Positions 7,468 through 16,961 of a stretch of 64,000 bases of DNA are shown in pieces. Source of the DNA: [Clostridium] methylpentosum DSM 5476 (GTDB lineage Bacteria; Bacillota; Clostridia; Oscillospirales; Ruminococcaceae); contig EQ973338.1 of NCBI GenBank assembly GCA_000158655.1, positions 409,911 to 473,910 on the forward strand. Reading direction: 5' to 3'. The notes under the pieces were generated by a model that ran no database searches, had not been told where the DNA came from, and saw only the letters and a program-made list of their open reading frames with translations. Numbering within the stretch: position 1 is the first letter of the stretch; every line of letters begins with the position of its first letter. The translations under genes were made by a program, and so were the position numbers.

Positions 7468-8610
7468 TTAAAACATATAATTCTTGCGGCTGTTGTTGTG
7501 CACGCTCAGGGCGATTCCCATGAGCATGTACATCGCGAGTACCGACGAGCCGCCCGCGCTGTAAAACGGCAGGGTGATGCCGATGACCGGGAGCGCGCAG
7601 AGCACCATCCCGATGTTGATCACAGACTGGAAAAAAATGACCGCAAAGCAGCCCACACAGATGTAGGTGCCCAGAGAATCCTCCGCGCCCCGCGCGTTGA
7701 TGAGCAGCTTGGTGCAGAGCACTGTGATGATGAGGGCGACTGCGATGCACCCGACAAAGCCAAACACCTGACCGATGTGGGCGAACATCATGTCGTTGTA
7801 AAGCTCTGGCGTGTTGGTGAGCAGCGAATCCGAGTTGAGTCCCTTGCCGAACAGCTTGCCCGAGCCGAGGGTGATCCGCCCCAGATACTGCTGCATCCCC
7901 TCGTTGAGCCGGTACTCCTCAGGGTGCCAGGCGACAGAAAAGCGGGTTTTCAGATAGGTGGGGACGACGTATTTCCACGCGATGGGAAAGGCGACCGCCG
8001 CCAGGGCGCCGCCCGCGAGCATATACTTCCAGTTGACGCCTGCCGCGAAAAAAATGCAAAGAAAGATAAAGACAAAGACGAGCATTGTGCCAAAGTCGCC
8101 CTGCTTGAAGATCAGCCCGATCGGCACGGCCGCGTGCAGGCAGAGCAGCAGGATGTTTTTCGGCTTGTTGAGATTTTTGCGCACCGTAAAGCAGTGCAGT
8201 GAAAAGGTCAGGATAAAGCTGAGCTTGAGAAACTCAGAGGGCTGGATCATGATAAATTTTAGATCCAACCAGTTGCGGTCGTCCGAACCCATGCCGTCGC
8301 CCCCGCGCATCACGCCGAGCGGGGTGAAGCAGAGCAGGGTGAGGAGCACGGTGAACGGGGCGTGCAGCTTCCAGAGGTTGGCGAGGGTGTGATAGTCAAA
8401 CAGCGAGATGATAATCATAGCTACAATGCCGACAACGGTTGCACCGATCTGGGTGATCAGCGTCTTCCAGCCGATCATTTCGGGGATCAGCGAGTACAGC
8501 AACAGGCAACTGAGTGTCGAGGAAAGGAGAACAAGCAGGATCAACAGCTTGTCAGTGGTCTTGACATAGGAGCGGATTGCGCCCCCCACCAGTGCGAATA
8601 ATTTTTTCAT
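7468..8610 (-). CDS. rodA: SEDS-family peptidoglycan glycosyltransferase, RodA/FtsW-like
   Basis: A 380-residue integral membrane protein with about ten helices. SEDS proteins polymerise lipid II into glycan strands with a class B penicillin-binding protein. Signature pieces are I-Q-P-S-E-F-L-K-L at about 130-140, G-D-F-G-T-M-L at about 183-189, and L-G-S-G-K-L-F-G-K-G at about 253-262. Near 270-285 it reads N-D-M-M-F-A-H-I-G-Q. The aspartate expected in the catalytic T-D-F-I-F region is kept, but the following I-G-E-E is I-G-Q-V, so the protein is somewhat divergent. No PBP gene lies nearby in the window. It has its own promoter and begins the minus operon with rsmD and coaD. Confidence 0.85.
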   Translation of the reverse strand: MKKLFALVGGAIRSYVKTTDKLLILLVLLSSTLSCLLLYSLIPEMIGWKTLITQIGATVVGIVAMIIISLFDYHTLANLWKLHAPFTVLLTLLCFTPLGVMRGGDGMGSDDRNWLDLKFIMIQPSEFLKLSFILTFSLHCFTVRKNLNKPKNILLLCLHAAVPIGLIFKQGDFGTMLVFVFIFLCIFFAAGVNWKYMLAGGALAAVAFPIAWKYVVPTYLKTRFSVAWHPEEYRLNEGMQQYLGRITLGSGKLFGKGLNSDSLLTNTPELYNDMMFAHIGQVFGFVGCIAVALIITVLCTKLLINARGAEDSLGTYICVGCFAVIFFQSVINIGMVLCALPVIGITLPFYSAGGSSVLAMYMLMGIALSVHNNSRKNYMF

Positions 8611-8651
8611 GACAACTCCTCGATCGTAAAATGCATGGTTTGGTACCCTCT

Positions 8652-8680
8652 ATTATATATTTAATATCCCCAAATTTCAA
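8652..8680 (-). promoter_or_regulatory. Sigma-A promoter of the rodA operon
   Basis: Minus-strand TTGAAA (8675-8680), 17 nt spacer, TATAAT (8652-8657), about 42 nt before the ATG of rodA. Confidence 0.75.
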
Positions 8681-8708
8681 CCTTTTGGTAGTACTATTCA
8701 CAAAATTG

Positions 8709-8717
8709 TGATATAAT
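8709..8717 (+). promoter_or_regulatory. Extended -10 promoter of fhs
   Basis: TG-A-TATAAT is an extended -10 element 58 nt before the fhs start. The -35 region is weak. It is divergent from the rodA promoter about 30 nt away. Confidence 0.6.
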
Positions 8718-8775
8718 AAAAACACTATACTTTCAGGGCTTTGTGCGCATGCACAGCCCGGTAGGAGGACAGAAC

Positions 8776-10440
8776 ATGCTTAGCGATATTGAAATTGCAC
8801 AGGGTGCGAAAATGCTTCCAATTGCGGATGTTGCGGCGCGTTTGGGGCTCGGAGAAGAGGACATCGAACTCTATGGCCGGTACAAGGCGAAGATTTCGGC
8901 CCGGGCCGAGCAGCGCCTGAGCGGCGCGCCGGACGGAAAGCTCATCCTTGTCACCGCGATCAATCCCACCCCCGCAGGCGAGGGAAAAACGACGACGAGC
9001 GTCGGCCTTGGCGAGGCGATGTGCAAACTCGGCAAAAACGCAGTGCTCGCGCTGCGCGAGCCCTCCCTCGGCCCGGTGTTTGGCATCAAAGGAGGAGCTG
9101 CTGGTGGCGGCTACGCCCAAGTGGTGCCGATGGAGGACATCAACCTGCACTTTACCGGTGACATGCACGCCATCACAGCAGCGAACAACCTGCTCTGCGC
9201 CCTCATTGACAACCATCTCCAGCAGGGAAACGAGCTGGGGATTGACCCCCGCCGCATTGTGTTCAAGCGCTGCCTCGACATCAACGACCGCGCGCTGCGG
9301 TTTATCAACGTCGGCCTCGGGGGAAAAGTCAACGGAGTGCCCCGGGAGGACGGCTTCAACATCACGGTGGCGAGTGAGATCATGGCGATCCTCTGCCTGG
9401 CGGAGGATGTCGACGACCTCAAAAAGAGGCTCTCCAACATCTTTATCGGCTACCGGTATGACAACAGCCCGGTCTTTGTCCGCGACTTAGGCGCGCAGGG
9501 TTCGATGGCCGCTCTGCTCAAGGACGCGCTCCAGCCCAACCTCGTGCAGACGCTTGAAAACACACCGGCGATCATGCACGGCGGACCGTTTGCCAACATC
9601 GCACACGGCTGCAACTCGGTCAAAGCGACCAAGCTCGCCCTCAAGCTCGGGGACTATGTGATCACCGAAGCGGGCTTTGGCTCCGACCTCGGCGCGGAGA
9701 AGTTTTTTGACATCAAATGCCGCTACGCGGGACTCAAGCCCGACTGCACCGTCATTGTCGCGACGGTGCGCGCCCTCAAATACAACGGAGGCGTGTCCAA
9801 GGAAAACCTCAAGGAGGAAAATGTCGCCGCAGTCGAGGCGGGCATCGTCAACCTCAAAGCGCACATTGAAAACATGCACAAATACGGCGTCCCGGTCGTC
9901 GTGGCGATCAACCGGTTTGACACCGACACCGACGCAGAGCTCAAGGTCATCAGCGACTGCTGTGAGCAGCTCGGCAGCGAGTTCGCGCTCAGTGAGGTGT
10001 TCGCAAAAGGCGGCGAGGGCGGCACCGAGCTCGCCGAGAAGGTGCTGCTCGCCTGTGAAAAGCCCTCTGATTTCCATCTGCTTTACGACGTGGAGGACAC
10101 GATTCAAAATAAAGTGACCACCATTGCAAAAGAAATCTACGGTGCGGATGAGGTGGTCTTTACTGCGGCGGCGCAGAAGCAGATTGCAGAAATCGAGGGA
10201 TTCGGGTTCGGCAACCTCCCGATTTGTGTTGCGAAAACCCAATACTCCCTCTCGGATGATGCGGCCAGGCTCGGCCGTCCACAGGGCTTTTCCATCACAG
10301 TCCGGGAGGCGCGGCTGTCCGCAGGCGCCGGGTTTATCGTACTGCTCACCGGCAGCGTGATGACCATGCCCGGCTTGCCCAAAAAGCCGGCTGCTTTAAG
10401 TATTGACGTTGTGGACGGAAAAATTACAGGGCTGTTTTAA
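8776..10440 (+). CDS. fhs: Formate--tetrahydrofolate ligase
   Basis: A 554-residue enzyme that joins formate and tetrahydrofolate using ATP to give 10-formyl-THF. It feeds one-carbon units to purine synthesis and, in acetogens, to the methyl branch of the Wood-Ljungdahl pathway. The P-loop-like [12 protein letters not shown] is at about residues 62-73, and E-P-S-L-G-P-V-F-G-x-K-G-G-A-A-G-G-G at about 95-112. Full length and cytoplasmic. ATG 8776 follows TAGGAGGAC; an upstream in-frame ATG at 8743 lacks a site. No other Wood-Ljungdahl gene is in the window, so acetogenesis cannot be claimed. tsaE starts 2 nt after its stop. Confidence 0.97.
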   Translation: MLSDIEIAQGAKMLPIADVAARLGLGEEDIELYGRYKAKISARAEQRLSGAPDGKLILVTAINPTPAGEGKTTTSVGLGEAMCKLGKNAVLALREPSLGPVFGIKGGAAGGGYAQVVPMEDINLHFTGDMHAITAANNLLCALIDNHLQQGNELGIDPRRIVFKRCLDINDRALRFINVGLGGKVNGVPREDGFNITVASEIMAILCLAEDVDDLKKRLSNIFIGYRYDNSPVFVRDLGAQGSMAALLKDALQPNLVQTLENTPAIMHGGPFANIAHGCNSVKATKLALKLGDYVITEAGFGSDLGAEKFFDIKCRYAGLKPDCTVIVATVRALKYNGGVSKENLKEENVAAVEAGIVNLKAHIENMHKYGVPVVVAINRFDTDTDAELKVISDCCEQLGSEFALSEVFAKGGEGGTELAEKVLLACEKPSDFHLLYDVEDTIQNKVTTIAKEIYGADEVVFTAAAQKQIAEIEGFGFGNLPICVAKTQYSLSDDAARLGRPQGFSITVREARLSAGAGFIVLLTGSVMTMPGLPKKPAALSIDVVDGKITGLF

Positions 10441-10442
10441 GT

Positions 10443-10868
10443 ATGAGACACTACCATTCTACCAGCGCGCAGCAGACCGAGCAGATCGCCGCACAGCTCG
10501 CCAAAGAACTGCGCGGCGGCGACGTGCTCGCCTTCCGCGGCGGCCTGGGAGCGGGCAAGACCGCGTTTGTGCGGGGGCTCGCCGAAGGGCTGGGAGTGAC
10601 CGGAGAGGTGGCGAGTCCGACTTTTTCGCTGGTCAACGAATACCGCGGCAATCCCCCGCTCTACCACTTTGACATGTACCGAATCTCCACCATGGACGAC
10701 CTTTACTTCACCGGTTTTTTCGACTATCTCGAAAACGGGAGCATCCTGGCGATTGAGTGGAGTGAAAATATCTCTGACTGGCTGCCCGACGGGGTGATCA
10801 CCGTGACCATCAACCGGTTAGGTGATGAGGAGCGGGAAATTTTGATCGACGGAGGGGATCGCTTTTGA
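10443..10868 (+). CDS. tsaE: tRNA threonylcarbamoyladenosine biosynthesis ATPase TsaE
   Basis: A 141-residue P-loop ATPase. With TsaB and TsaD it transfers the threonylcarbamoyl group to A37 of ANN-decoding tRNAs. Walker A is R-G-G-L-G-A-G-K-T at about residues 33-41. The family segment [12 protein letters not shown] is at about 58-69, and the Walker B-like H-F-D-M-Y-R at about 78-83. The start is 2 nt after fhs stops, with no strong ribosome site, so translation is probably coupled. Its stop overlaps the start of tsaB by 4 nt. Confidence 0.95.
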   Translation: MRHYHSTSAQQTEQIAAQLAKELRGGDVLAFRGGLGAGKTAFVRGLAEGLGVTGEVASPTFSLVNEYRGNPPLYHFDMYRISTMDDLYFTGFFDYLENGSILAIEWSENISDWLPDGVITVTINRLGDEEREILIDGGDRF

Positions 10869-11563
10869 ATATCATGGCTTTTGACACCTCTGCCAAGGCG
10901 GCGGGTGTCGCGGTGTGCAGTGAGGAGAAGCTCCTCGCCGAGTTTTCGGTCAACACCGGGCTCACCCATTCCCAGACCATGATGCCCATGGCCCAGGCTG
11001 CGCTCGACTGCGCCAAGCTCACTTTGAATGACATCGACGCGTTTGCCGTCGCCGCGGGCCCCGGGTCGTTTACCGGGCTGCGCATCGGCATCGCGGCAGT
11101 CAAGGGGCTTGCCCAGACGCTGGGGAAACCCTGCGTCCCCGTCTCCACCCTCGAGGGGCTTGCGCAGAACCTCCAGGGCTTTGAGGCGACTGTCTGTGCG
11201 GTGATGGACGCGCGGTGCAAGCAGGTGTACAACGCCCTGTTCACCTGCGGAGGGACTCCCTCCAGACTGTGCGAGGACCGGGCGATCTCGATCGAACAGC
11301 TCACCCAAGAGCTCAAAACTGTATCGGACCGCATCCTTCTTGTCGGCGATGGGGCGGAGCTCTGCTATGCGCAGATGCATGCCTCTCTGCCTCAGGTGGA
11401 GCTCGCGCCGGTTGCGCTGCGGCACCAAAAGGCGTCGAGTGTCGCCCTGTGTGCCCACCGGCTGTACGCGCAGGGAGTGCGGGTGGAGGCCGGGGAGCTC
11501 ATCCCCACCTATCTGCGCCTCTCTCAGGCGGAGCGGCAGTTACAGGAGAAAAACCGGAAGTGA
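10865..11563 (+). CDS. tsaB: tRNA threonylcarbamoyladenosine biosynthesis protein TsaB
   Basis: A 232-residue protein of the ASKHA fold. It is an inactive paralogue and partner of TsaD in t6A synthesis. The N-terminus reads I-M-A-F-D-T-S and the G-P-G-S-F-T-G-L-R-I-G motif sits at about residues 62-72, as in all TsaB proteins. The TTG at 10865 is preferred: GGAGGGG is 7 nt upstream. An ATG three codons later has poor spacing. It overlaps tsaE by 4 nt and the next gene by 4 nt. No tsaD is in the window. Confidence 0.94.
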   Translation: MNIMAFDTSAKAAGVAVCSEEKLLAEFSVNTGLTHSQTMMPMAQAALDCAKLTLNDIDAFAVAAGPGSFTGLRIGIAAVKGLAQTLGKPCVPVSTLEGLAQNLQGFEATVCAVMDARCKQVYNALFTCGGTPSRLCEDRAISIEQLTQELKTVSDRILLVGDGAELCYAQMHASLPQVELAPVALRHQKASSVALCAHRLYAQGVRVEAGELIPTYLRLSQAERQLQEKNRK

Positions 11564-11955
11564 AAGAAATAAAGCTTCAGGTACTGGACGGGGACTTTTC
11601 AATCTGTCAGGTTGAGGAACTCTCCCAGGCCGATTTTTCGGGTGCATTTTGTTTTGTGGCAAAAACAGATGAGGAGATTTCCCTCGTCTGTCCGGAAGAG
11701 CGGGTCCCCAAAAATGCCACGGCCTGTGACGCGGGCTGGCGGGCGCTCCGGGTTGCGGGGACGTTGGATTTTTCTCTCATCGGGATTCTGGCCAAGCTCA
11801 CGCGAACGCTTGCAGACAGCGGCATCGGCCTGTTTGCCATATCTACCTACAACACCGATTACATCCTGGTCCGGCAGGAGAGACTCGCTGACGCAGTGCG
11901 GGCGCTCAGGAGCGCGGGCTATCCGGTCTCAGAGCAGGGGGCCGCGAGAAACTGA
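11560..11955 (+). CDS. ACT-domain protein (CASTOR/ACT_7-like)
   Basis: A 131-residue protein with two ACT-like halves. The C-terminal half contains the diagnostic segment F-S-L-I-G-I-L-A-K-L-T-R-T-L-A, then I-G-L-F-A-I-S-T-Y-N-T-D-Y-I-L-V. This matches the small ACT proteins related to CASTOR arginine sensors, which bind amino acids. No catalytic domain is present, so it is probably a ligand sensor of unknown target. The GTG start overlaps the tsaB stop (GTGA), with AGGAG about 12 nt upstream. In many clostridia a rimI gene stands at this place; here it is replaced. Confidence 0.75.
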   Translation: MKEIKLQVLDGDFSICQVEELSQADFSGAFCFVAKTDEEISLVCPEERVPKNATACDAGWRALRVAGTLDFSLIGILAKLTRTLADSGIGLFAISTYNTDYILVRQERLADAVRALRSAGYPVSEQGAARN

Positions 11956-12154
11956 CTCAGCGCTGGTTGAATCCGGTGTACAGACTGCGAGACAGATTTT
12001 GAGACAGTTCAGGGAAAAAGCGGACAAATACTACCGTGTTCCGAGTGTTTTTGGCGCGGAAATGTCTAAAATTCAGCCGCAGGATGTGCGCTGAGCCGTC
12101 AGGCGTGATTGATTCAGCGGTTATTAGAATACATTTTATTTGGAGGTCATACCC

Positions 12155-12592
12155 ATGATAGCGTTAGGCAGCGATCACGGCGGTTTCGAGCTCAAGCGGG
12201 AAATCGCCAATTATTTGACTGAACGGGGCATCCCGTTTGAAGACTTTGGAACCCACTCCCCCGACTCGTGTGACTACCCCGACATGGCGGTTGAGCCCTG
12301 CGAGGCGGTGGCGAACGGCAGGTGCGACCAGGCGATTCTCATCTGCGGCACCGGCATCGGCATTTCGATGGCCGCCAACAAAATCCACGGTATCCGCGCC
12401 GCCGTCTGTTCCGATTACTTTTCAGCCAAATACACCCGTCTGCACAACGACGCGAATGTGCTCTGCTTGGGCGGGCGCGTCGTCGGCCCAGGGCTTGCCT
12501 GCGAGCTCGTCGAGGTGTTTTTGAACACCCCGTTTGAGGGGGGCCGCCATTCCGGCCGAATCGAAAAGCTCATGAAACTTGAGGAGAAATAA
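12155..12592 (+). CDS. rpiB: Ribose-5-phosphate isomerase B
   Basis: A 145-residue RpiB/LacAB-type isomerase that interconverts ribose 5-phosphate and ribulose 5-phosphate in the pentose phosphate pathway. It starts [12 protein letters not shown], holding the Asp-His pair that binds sugar phosphate. I-C-G-T-G-I-G-I-S at about residues 64-72 carries the catalytic cysteine. ATG 12155 has GGAGGT upstream. It is followed 13 nt later by upp, a common pairing in Firmicutes that links ribose phosphate supply with pyrimidine salvage. Confidence 0.95.
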   Translation: MIALGSDHGGFELKREIANYLTERGIPFEDFGTHSPDSCDYPDMAVEPCEAVANGRCDQAILICGTGIGISMAANKIHGIRAAVCSDYFSAKYTRLHNDANVLCLGGRVVGPGLACELVEVFLNTPFEGGRHSGRIEKLMKLEEK

Positions 12593-12605
12593 GGAGGGAA
12601 TCCCG

Positions 12606-13235
12606 ATGTTAAAACCAGTTGTACTAGACCATCCCCTGATTCAGCACAAGATGACGCTGCTTCGGGACAAAAATACAGGCTCCAAGGAGGTGCGGGAGCT
12701 GGTTGCGGAAATCGCCATGCTGATGTGCTATGAGGCAACCCGCGATCTGCCGCTCGTGGAAGTGGAGATCGAAACTCCGCTCGCAATTGCGAAAAGCAAG
12801 GTGATTGCCGGGCGCAAGCTCGCATTTATCCCGATCCTGCGCGCCGGGCTCGGCATGGAGCAGGGGGTGCTCAACCTCGTGCCCGCGGCCAAGGTCGGAC
12901 ACATCGGGGTCTACCGCGACCCCGAGACCCTCAAGCCGGTGGAATACTACTGCAAACTTCCGGTTGACATCAAAAACCGCGAGGTCATCGTGCTCGACCC
13001 GATGCTCGCGACCGGCGGTTCGGCAGTCGACGCCATCAACTCGATCAAGGCAAAGGGCGTCACCAACATCAAGTTCATGTGCATTGTGGCAGCACCCGAG
13101 GGGCTTAAGGCGCTTCAGAGCGCCCATCCCGACGTGCAGATTTACTGCGCGGCGCTCGACAAAGGACTCAACGAGCACGGCTACATCCTGCCCGGCCTCG
13201 GAGATGCAGGCGACCGGGTATTCGGAACGAAATAG
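12606..13235 (+). CDS. upp: Uracil phosphoribosyltransferase
   Basis: A 209-residue enzyme that converts uracil and PRPP to UMP. The PRPP-binding loop [11 protein letters not shown] is at about residues 131-141. The uracil-binding C-terminal [13 protein letters not shown] is at about 193-205. Full length, AAGGAGG ribosome site. Its stop codon lies at the edge of a perfect 10-bp hairpin. It is the last gene of the core operon before the A+T-richer block. Confidence 0.96.
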   Translation: MLKPVVLDHPLIQHKMTLLRDKNTGSKEVRELVAEIAMLMCYEATRDLPLVEVEIETPLAIAKSKVIAGRKLAFIPILRAGLGMEQGVLNLVPAAKVGHIGVYRDPETLKPVEYYCKLPVDIKNREVIVLDPMLATGGSAVDAINSIKAKGVTNIKFMCIVAAPEGLKALQSAHPDVQIYCAALDKGLNEHGYILPGLGDAGDRVFGTK

Positions 13236-13249
13236 ATAGTTTCGTTCCG
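13223..13249. repeat. Perfect hairpin spanning the upp stop codon
   Basis: CGGAACGAAA pairs exactly with TTTCGTTCCG around a 7-nt loop that contains the TAG stop. No T-run follows, so it may stabilise the 3' end or mark a recombination site instead of being a plain terminator. Confidence 0.6.
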
Positions 13250-13350
13250 TCGGGAGCTGTTCTGTAAAAAACTGCTTTCATAAAACAAAAAATTCGGCGA
13301 CAAAAGCGAGATGTCCTGAACGGAGAAATATAAAAACCGGATAAGATAAA

Positions 13351-13389
13351 ATGACAAAGGGCTGTCGTACTGTTATAGTGCGACAGCCC
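13351..13389 (-). terminator. Terminator after the EFR1 gene
   Basis: GGGCTGTCG pairs with CGACAGCCC over a 13-nt loop, followed on the minus strand by TTTGTCATTTT. Confidence 0.7.
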
Positions 13390-13408
13390 CTTGCCGTTTA
13401 TATACGAT

Positions 13409-14152
13409 TTATTTTTCGCCGAGATAATACCTTGGCTTACCCTGTGTTTTCTTTCCGTATTCAATAGCTTCTGTCGGACATCCTGCTATACAGGCCATAC
13501 AATGGGTACAGTTTTTTCCCCACGATGGTTTACCATTTTCGATCTTCACATTATTCAGCGGGCAGCGATCGGCACACTTGCCGCAGCCGGTACATCTATC
13601 TGTTACGGTAAATCCTTTGGCGCTTATCATCATCGAGTACATAATCGGATTCAGGACCTTTGACATAACCGCTTTACCCGGCTGTTCCTTGGGCAATATC
13701 TGTTTATCCCGTATCGTTTTCGCAATCTTTGCGATTTTCGGTTCGGCATCTTTTAGAATCTTATCGTTGATTTCTTTCGGTTGTGTGCCGCCACCTGCAA
13801 TATAACCCTGCGGCATGACAACGGAATTGAAACCAAGCAGAGAGAACTGCTTTTGTTCGCACATTTTTTCGACATAGCGAACTGCCTGCCAAGGAGTAGC
13901 CGCACAGGTACCGATAAAATACACCTGTTTTGTTCCGCTGAAATTTACTTTGCTGATGTATTCATCCATGACGCGAGGCAGTCTGCCTGCGTAAACCGGT
14001 CCGACAAAAACAAGCGGCCTGTTTGATTTTACAGGACTGTAATCATTCTCTTTTATCCGCTGATTGATCGAAATAATTTCATCGCCGGAAATCTCTGCGA
14101 TTTTCTTTGCGACATATCTTGAATTGCCAGTTCCGCTGAAATAAAGTACCAT
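13409..14152 (-). CDS. EFR1-family flavodoxin-ferredoxin protein
   Basis: A 247-residue two-part redox protein. The N-terminal half is flavodoxin-like, with FMN-loop residues S-G-T-G-N-S at about positions 6-11 and V-G-P-V-Y-A-G-R-L-P at about 50-59. The C-terminal part (from about 185) binds two 4Fe-4S clusters through C-T-G-C-G-K-C-x-x-x-C-P and C-T-H-C-M-A-C-x-x-x-C-P. Proteins of this type move electrons in anaerobes; the partner is unknown. RBS TTAGGAGG. It follows the MATE pair on the same strand after a 100-nt gap with promoter-like sequence, so it may be a separate transcript. Confidence 0.9.
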   Translation of the reverse strand: MVLYFSGTGNSRYVAKKIAEISGDEIISINQRIKENDYSPVKSNRPLVFVGPVYAGRLPRVMDEYISKVNFSGTKQVYFIGTCAATPWQAVRYVEKMCEQKQFSLLGFNSVVMPQGYIAGGGTQPKEINDKILKDAEPKIAKIAKTIRDKQILPKEQPGKAVMSKVLNPIMYSMMISAKGFTVTDRCTGCGKCADRCPLNNVKIENGKPSWGKNCTHCMACIAGCPTEAIEYGKKTQGKPRYYLGEK

Positions 14153-14253
14153 ATCTGTATCCTCCTAATGTGCATATCTGCCTTGATTGTATAACAGTAT
14201 AGCGCAGCAAGAAGAACTCAAGGTAAACTGATGACCGCATTTTTAACTTTTTT

Positions 14254-15618
14254 CTACTTTTCAACAGATAACCGTTTTGTATAGCGTGTCATCATGATTG
14301 CCACATAAATCGCAACGGTCAGTTCCGTAACGGGCATAGCAAACCAAATGCTGTCCGCACCGGAAATTATCGGAAGAAGATAAATCAAAATACCGCTGAT
14401 AACGGCACCCCTTGACACCGATACGATAAATGAAACAGACGGCTTCATGAGCGCTTGGAAATAGTATGTCGAAAAGATATTGAGCGGCAGCAGCAAAAAG
14501 GAAATACCGTAGCTGCGTATTATGGCAGGTGCGATTTTTAAAATACTGTCTGTCGGCGTCATAAAGATACGGACAAAAAAATTGGGAGCAAATTCAGCCA
14601 GTGCTGTCCAAATCAGACCGAATACGGCGGCTGTTCCTAATGCGTATTTCAGAATCTCACGGATTCGTTTACCTTGATGTGCGCCGAAGTTTGTGGAGAT
14701 AATCGGTTGTGACGCCTGACCGATACTGTAAGCACAGCATTGGACAAAGGTGCTGATGTTGATAATAATCCCGTAAACGGACAGCGCATCCGTTCCTGAA
14801 TAGCGCAAAATCTGACGGTTGAACAGCATTGTGAGAATTCCCATTGCCACATCAATAAAGAAGGTGGAAAAGCCGGTTACACTGATGGATTTTAGCATGG
14901 AAACCAGCTTTGCCGGTCTTTCCAGCCGCAGGGTGTTTCTTTTGCTGAAAAAGTGCGTGAGCATAATGAGCAGGGAGAACACGGAACCCATAACGGTAGC
15001 AAGACCGGCTCCCATAACGCCCATATCCAGAGCAAACACAAAGAACCAGTCTCCGAAAACATTGAAGATACCGCCGGATAAAACTGCTTTCGTTGCAAGT
15101 CCCGGATTGCCGTCATTGCGCAAAAACGCCGCCATAAGCTGCGTCAAAAGGAAACTCGGTACGGCAAATTTCACCGGGAAAAGATAGCGTTGCGCCAACG
15201 GGAGCAGCGTTTCCTCCGCCCCGAAAAGCGTAAGCAACTCACGGTCAAAGAAAATGATTGCGATCCAAGTGATGACCGCCAAAATCGCCGTACCCATCAA
15301 AGAAGCAGTAAAATATTCGTTTGACTTTTTACGGTTTTGTTCCGATTCCCCGCGCAGGGTACTGAAAAGGACTGAACCGCCGATTCCCATAAGTAGCCCT
15401 AAGCTGTATATAATGTTCCAGATTGGACTGACCACCGCCAGAGCCGCCGTTCCATTCGGTCCCTGATACTGACCGACCATTGCCATATCGACCACGCTGT
15501 AGATCGAGGAAATCAGCGCGCTGCCAAAAGCAGCAGTCAGATATTTGAAGTACAGTGGTTTGATTTTTCCGGTAAGAACGTCGTTACTTCCGGTGTTTTT
15601 CATTGCTTGTTCAGACAT
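14254..15618 (-). CDS. MATE-family efflux transporter (first of a tandem pair)
   Basis: A 454-residue integral membrane protein with about twelve helices. MATE transporters export cationic drugs or metabolites in exchange for sodium or protons. It carries the clostridial motif F-L-R-N-D-G-N-P-G-L-A at about residues 135-145, and the related S-Q-P-I-I-S-T-N-F-G-A-H in the second half. It starts at ATG 15618 after AAAGGAGG. It stands 12 nt after the other MATE gene, in an operon led by a cytidylate-kinase-like gene. Two non-identical MATE genes in tandem could act as separate pumps or as a heteromer. Confidence 0.9.
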   Translation of the reverse strand: MSEQAMKNTGSNDVLTGKIKPLYFKYLTAAFGSALISSIYSVVDMAMVGQYQGPNGTAALAVVSPIWNIIYSLGLLMGIGGSVLFSTLRGESEQNRKKSNEYFTASLMGTAILAVITWIAIIFFDRELLTLFGAEETLLPLAQRYLFPVKFAVPSFLLTQLMAAFLRNDGNPGLATKAVLSGGIFNVFGDWFFVFALDMGVMGAGLATVMGSVFSLLIMLTHFFSKRNTLRLERPAKLVSMLKSISVTGFSTFFIDVAMGILTMLFNRQILRYSGTDALSVYGIIINISTFVQCCAYSIGQASQPIISTNFGAHQGKRIREILKYALGTAAVFGLIWTALAEFAPNFFVRIFMTPTDSILKIAPAIIRSYGISFLLLPLNIFSTYYFQALMKPSVSFIVSVSRGAVISGILIYLLPIISGADSIWFAMPVTELTVAIYVAIMMTRYTKRLSVEK

Positions 15619-15630
15619 ATGCAACCTCCT

Positions 15631-16944
15631 TTACCTGTAAAGTATGCCTTTTCGCTCAGAGACTTTTTTCAGGATAACCGCGACGATCAGCACAAACACC
15701 TCATAAATACCGAAGGCATGCCATACAACTGCGCTTCCAAATAGTTTTGGCAAAAGTGTTATTATCAGCGAATTCATCACAAGGCTGCGGGCAACGTTGA
15801 GGGCAATCGCCTGACCGGAGCGCTTGGTGGAATAAAAATAGGCGGAAAGCATACTGTTGACACTTCCCACAATAAAGCCCCAGCAGTATTCCCACATATG
15901 GATTGCCGTAAATTCAAGCGTTTGAGCATCTGCACCAAACAGCTTACAGAGAAAGTGCGGAAAAATCACATAGATTGCCACACAAAGCGCGCTTCCGATA
16001 ACGCTGATCAACTGCCCTGCGCGGTAATAGTGTCTTAGATTGTCGTCCTCTTTTGCGCCATATGCCTGTCCGAACAAGGGCTGCATACCTTCCGAAGCGC
16101 CGAAGAATACCGCCATCGTAAAAGAGGACAGATAAGAGATAATGGCAAACGCGTTAATACCGATATCGCCGTAGGCTGCTATCAGGGTATAGTTCATGCA
16201 AAGCGTCGTGACCGGCGTGGAGAACTGGGCGATCGCTTCGGGCAGTCCCCGGAAAGCAATTTTGCGAAACAGCTTCATCTGCGGTTTGTATTTCTGAATA
16301 CGAAGGCTGCCTTTTTTAAACACATAATGTGTTAATGCAACCAACAAACCGACGGTCTGCGAAATGCCGGTTGCGATAGCCGCACCCATAACACCCATCT
16401 GTAAAGGAAACACAAACAGCCAGTCAAGAAAAATATTCAGCGACGTGCTGACAACGTTCGTGACTGCTACAAGTCCGGGAGAGCCGTCGTTACGGCAGAA
16501 AGATTGCAGGTTCAAGGAAAGCGCATTCGGAATCGCAAAAAGCGCATACCAAAATACATATTCCCTGACAAGCGGCAAATAACTCTCTGAAGCGCTGAGC
16601 AGACCGCACACTGCGCCTGTAAATACAGAGCCGGACAGAGTAATCAAAATGCCGACAGCAAGGTTTAAGGTAAACGAGTGCATGAAAGCATTCTGCGCGC
16701 CTGCTTTGTCACTGCGTCCGAATCGGATAGCCGTAATCGTAACGCCGCCGATACTTGCCATTGCATTGAGTGCTTGGGCGAGTAAAACAAAGGGCAGCGC
16801 CAGATTGACCGCACCGAGAGCCTGACTTCCGGCGCCATTGCCGACAAAAATACCGTCCACAACCGAGAACAAAAACACGCAGGCATTCGCTAAAATTGCC
16901 GGTGCTACATTTTGAAAGATCACTTTTCTGCTTGAAGATGCCAT
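15631..16944 (-). CDS. MATE-family efflux transporter (second of a tandem pair)
   Basis: A 437-residue transporter with the same fold as its downstream neighbour but clearly different sequence. Landmarks are F-V-G-N-G-A-G-S-Q-A-L-G-A at about residues 30-42, S-F-C-R-N-D-G-S-P-G-L at about 145-155, and G-M-Q-P-L-F-G-Q-A-Y-G-A in the second half. The ATG at 16944 follows GGGGTG. A longer frame running up through the kinase gene is not used. It begins 17 nt after the cytidylate-kinase-like gene. The substrate is not predictable from sequence. Confidence 0.88.
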   Translation of the reverse strand: MASSSRKVIFQNVAPAILANACVFLFSVVDGIFVGNGAGSQALGAVNLALPFVLLAQALNAMASIGGVTITAIRFGRSDKAGAQNAFMHSFTLNLAVGILITLSGSVFTGAVCGLLSASESYLPLVREYVFWYALFAIPNALSLNLQSFCRNDGSPGLVAVTNVVSTSLNIFLDWLFVFPLQMGVMGAAIATGISQTVGLLVALTHYVFKKGSLRIQKYKPQMKLFRKIAFRGLPEAIAQFSTPVTTLCMNYTLIAAYGDIGINAFAIISYLSSFTMAVFFGASEGMQPLFGQAYGAKEDDNLRHYYRAGQLISVIGSALCVAIYVIFPHFLCKLFGADAQTLEFTAIHMWEYCWGFIVGSVNSMLSAYFYSTKRSGQAIALNVARSLVMNSLIITLLPKLFGSAVVWHAFGIYEVFVLIVAVILKKVSERKGILYR

Positions 16945-16961
16945 GAAATAATCACCCCGTT

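Noticed and set aside
11215-11955. 246-codon frame covering the end of tsaB and the ACT gene
   Set aside because: Only its last 131 codons (from GTG 11560) form a protein-like sequence; the front part is an out-of-frame reading of tsaB.
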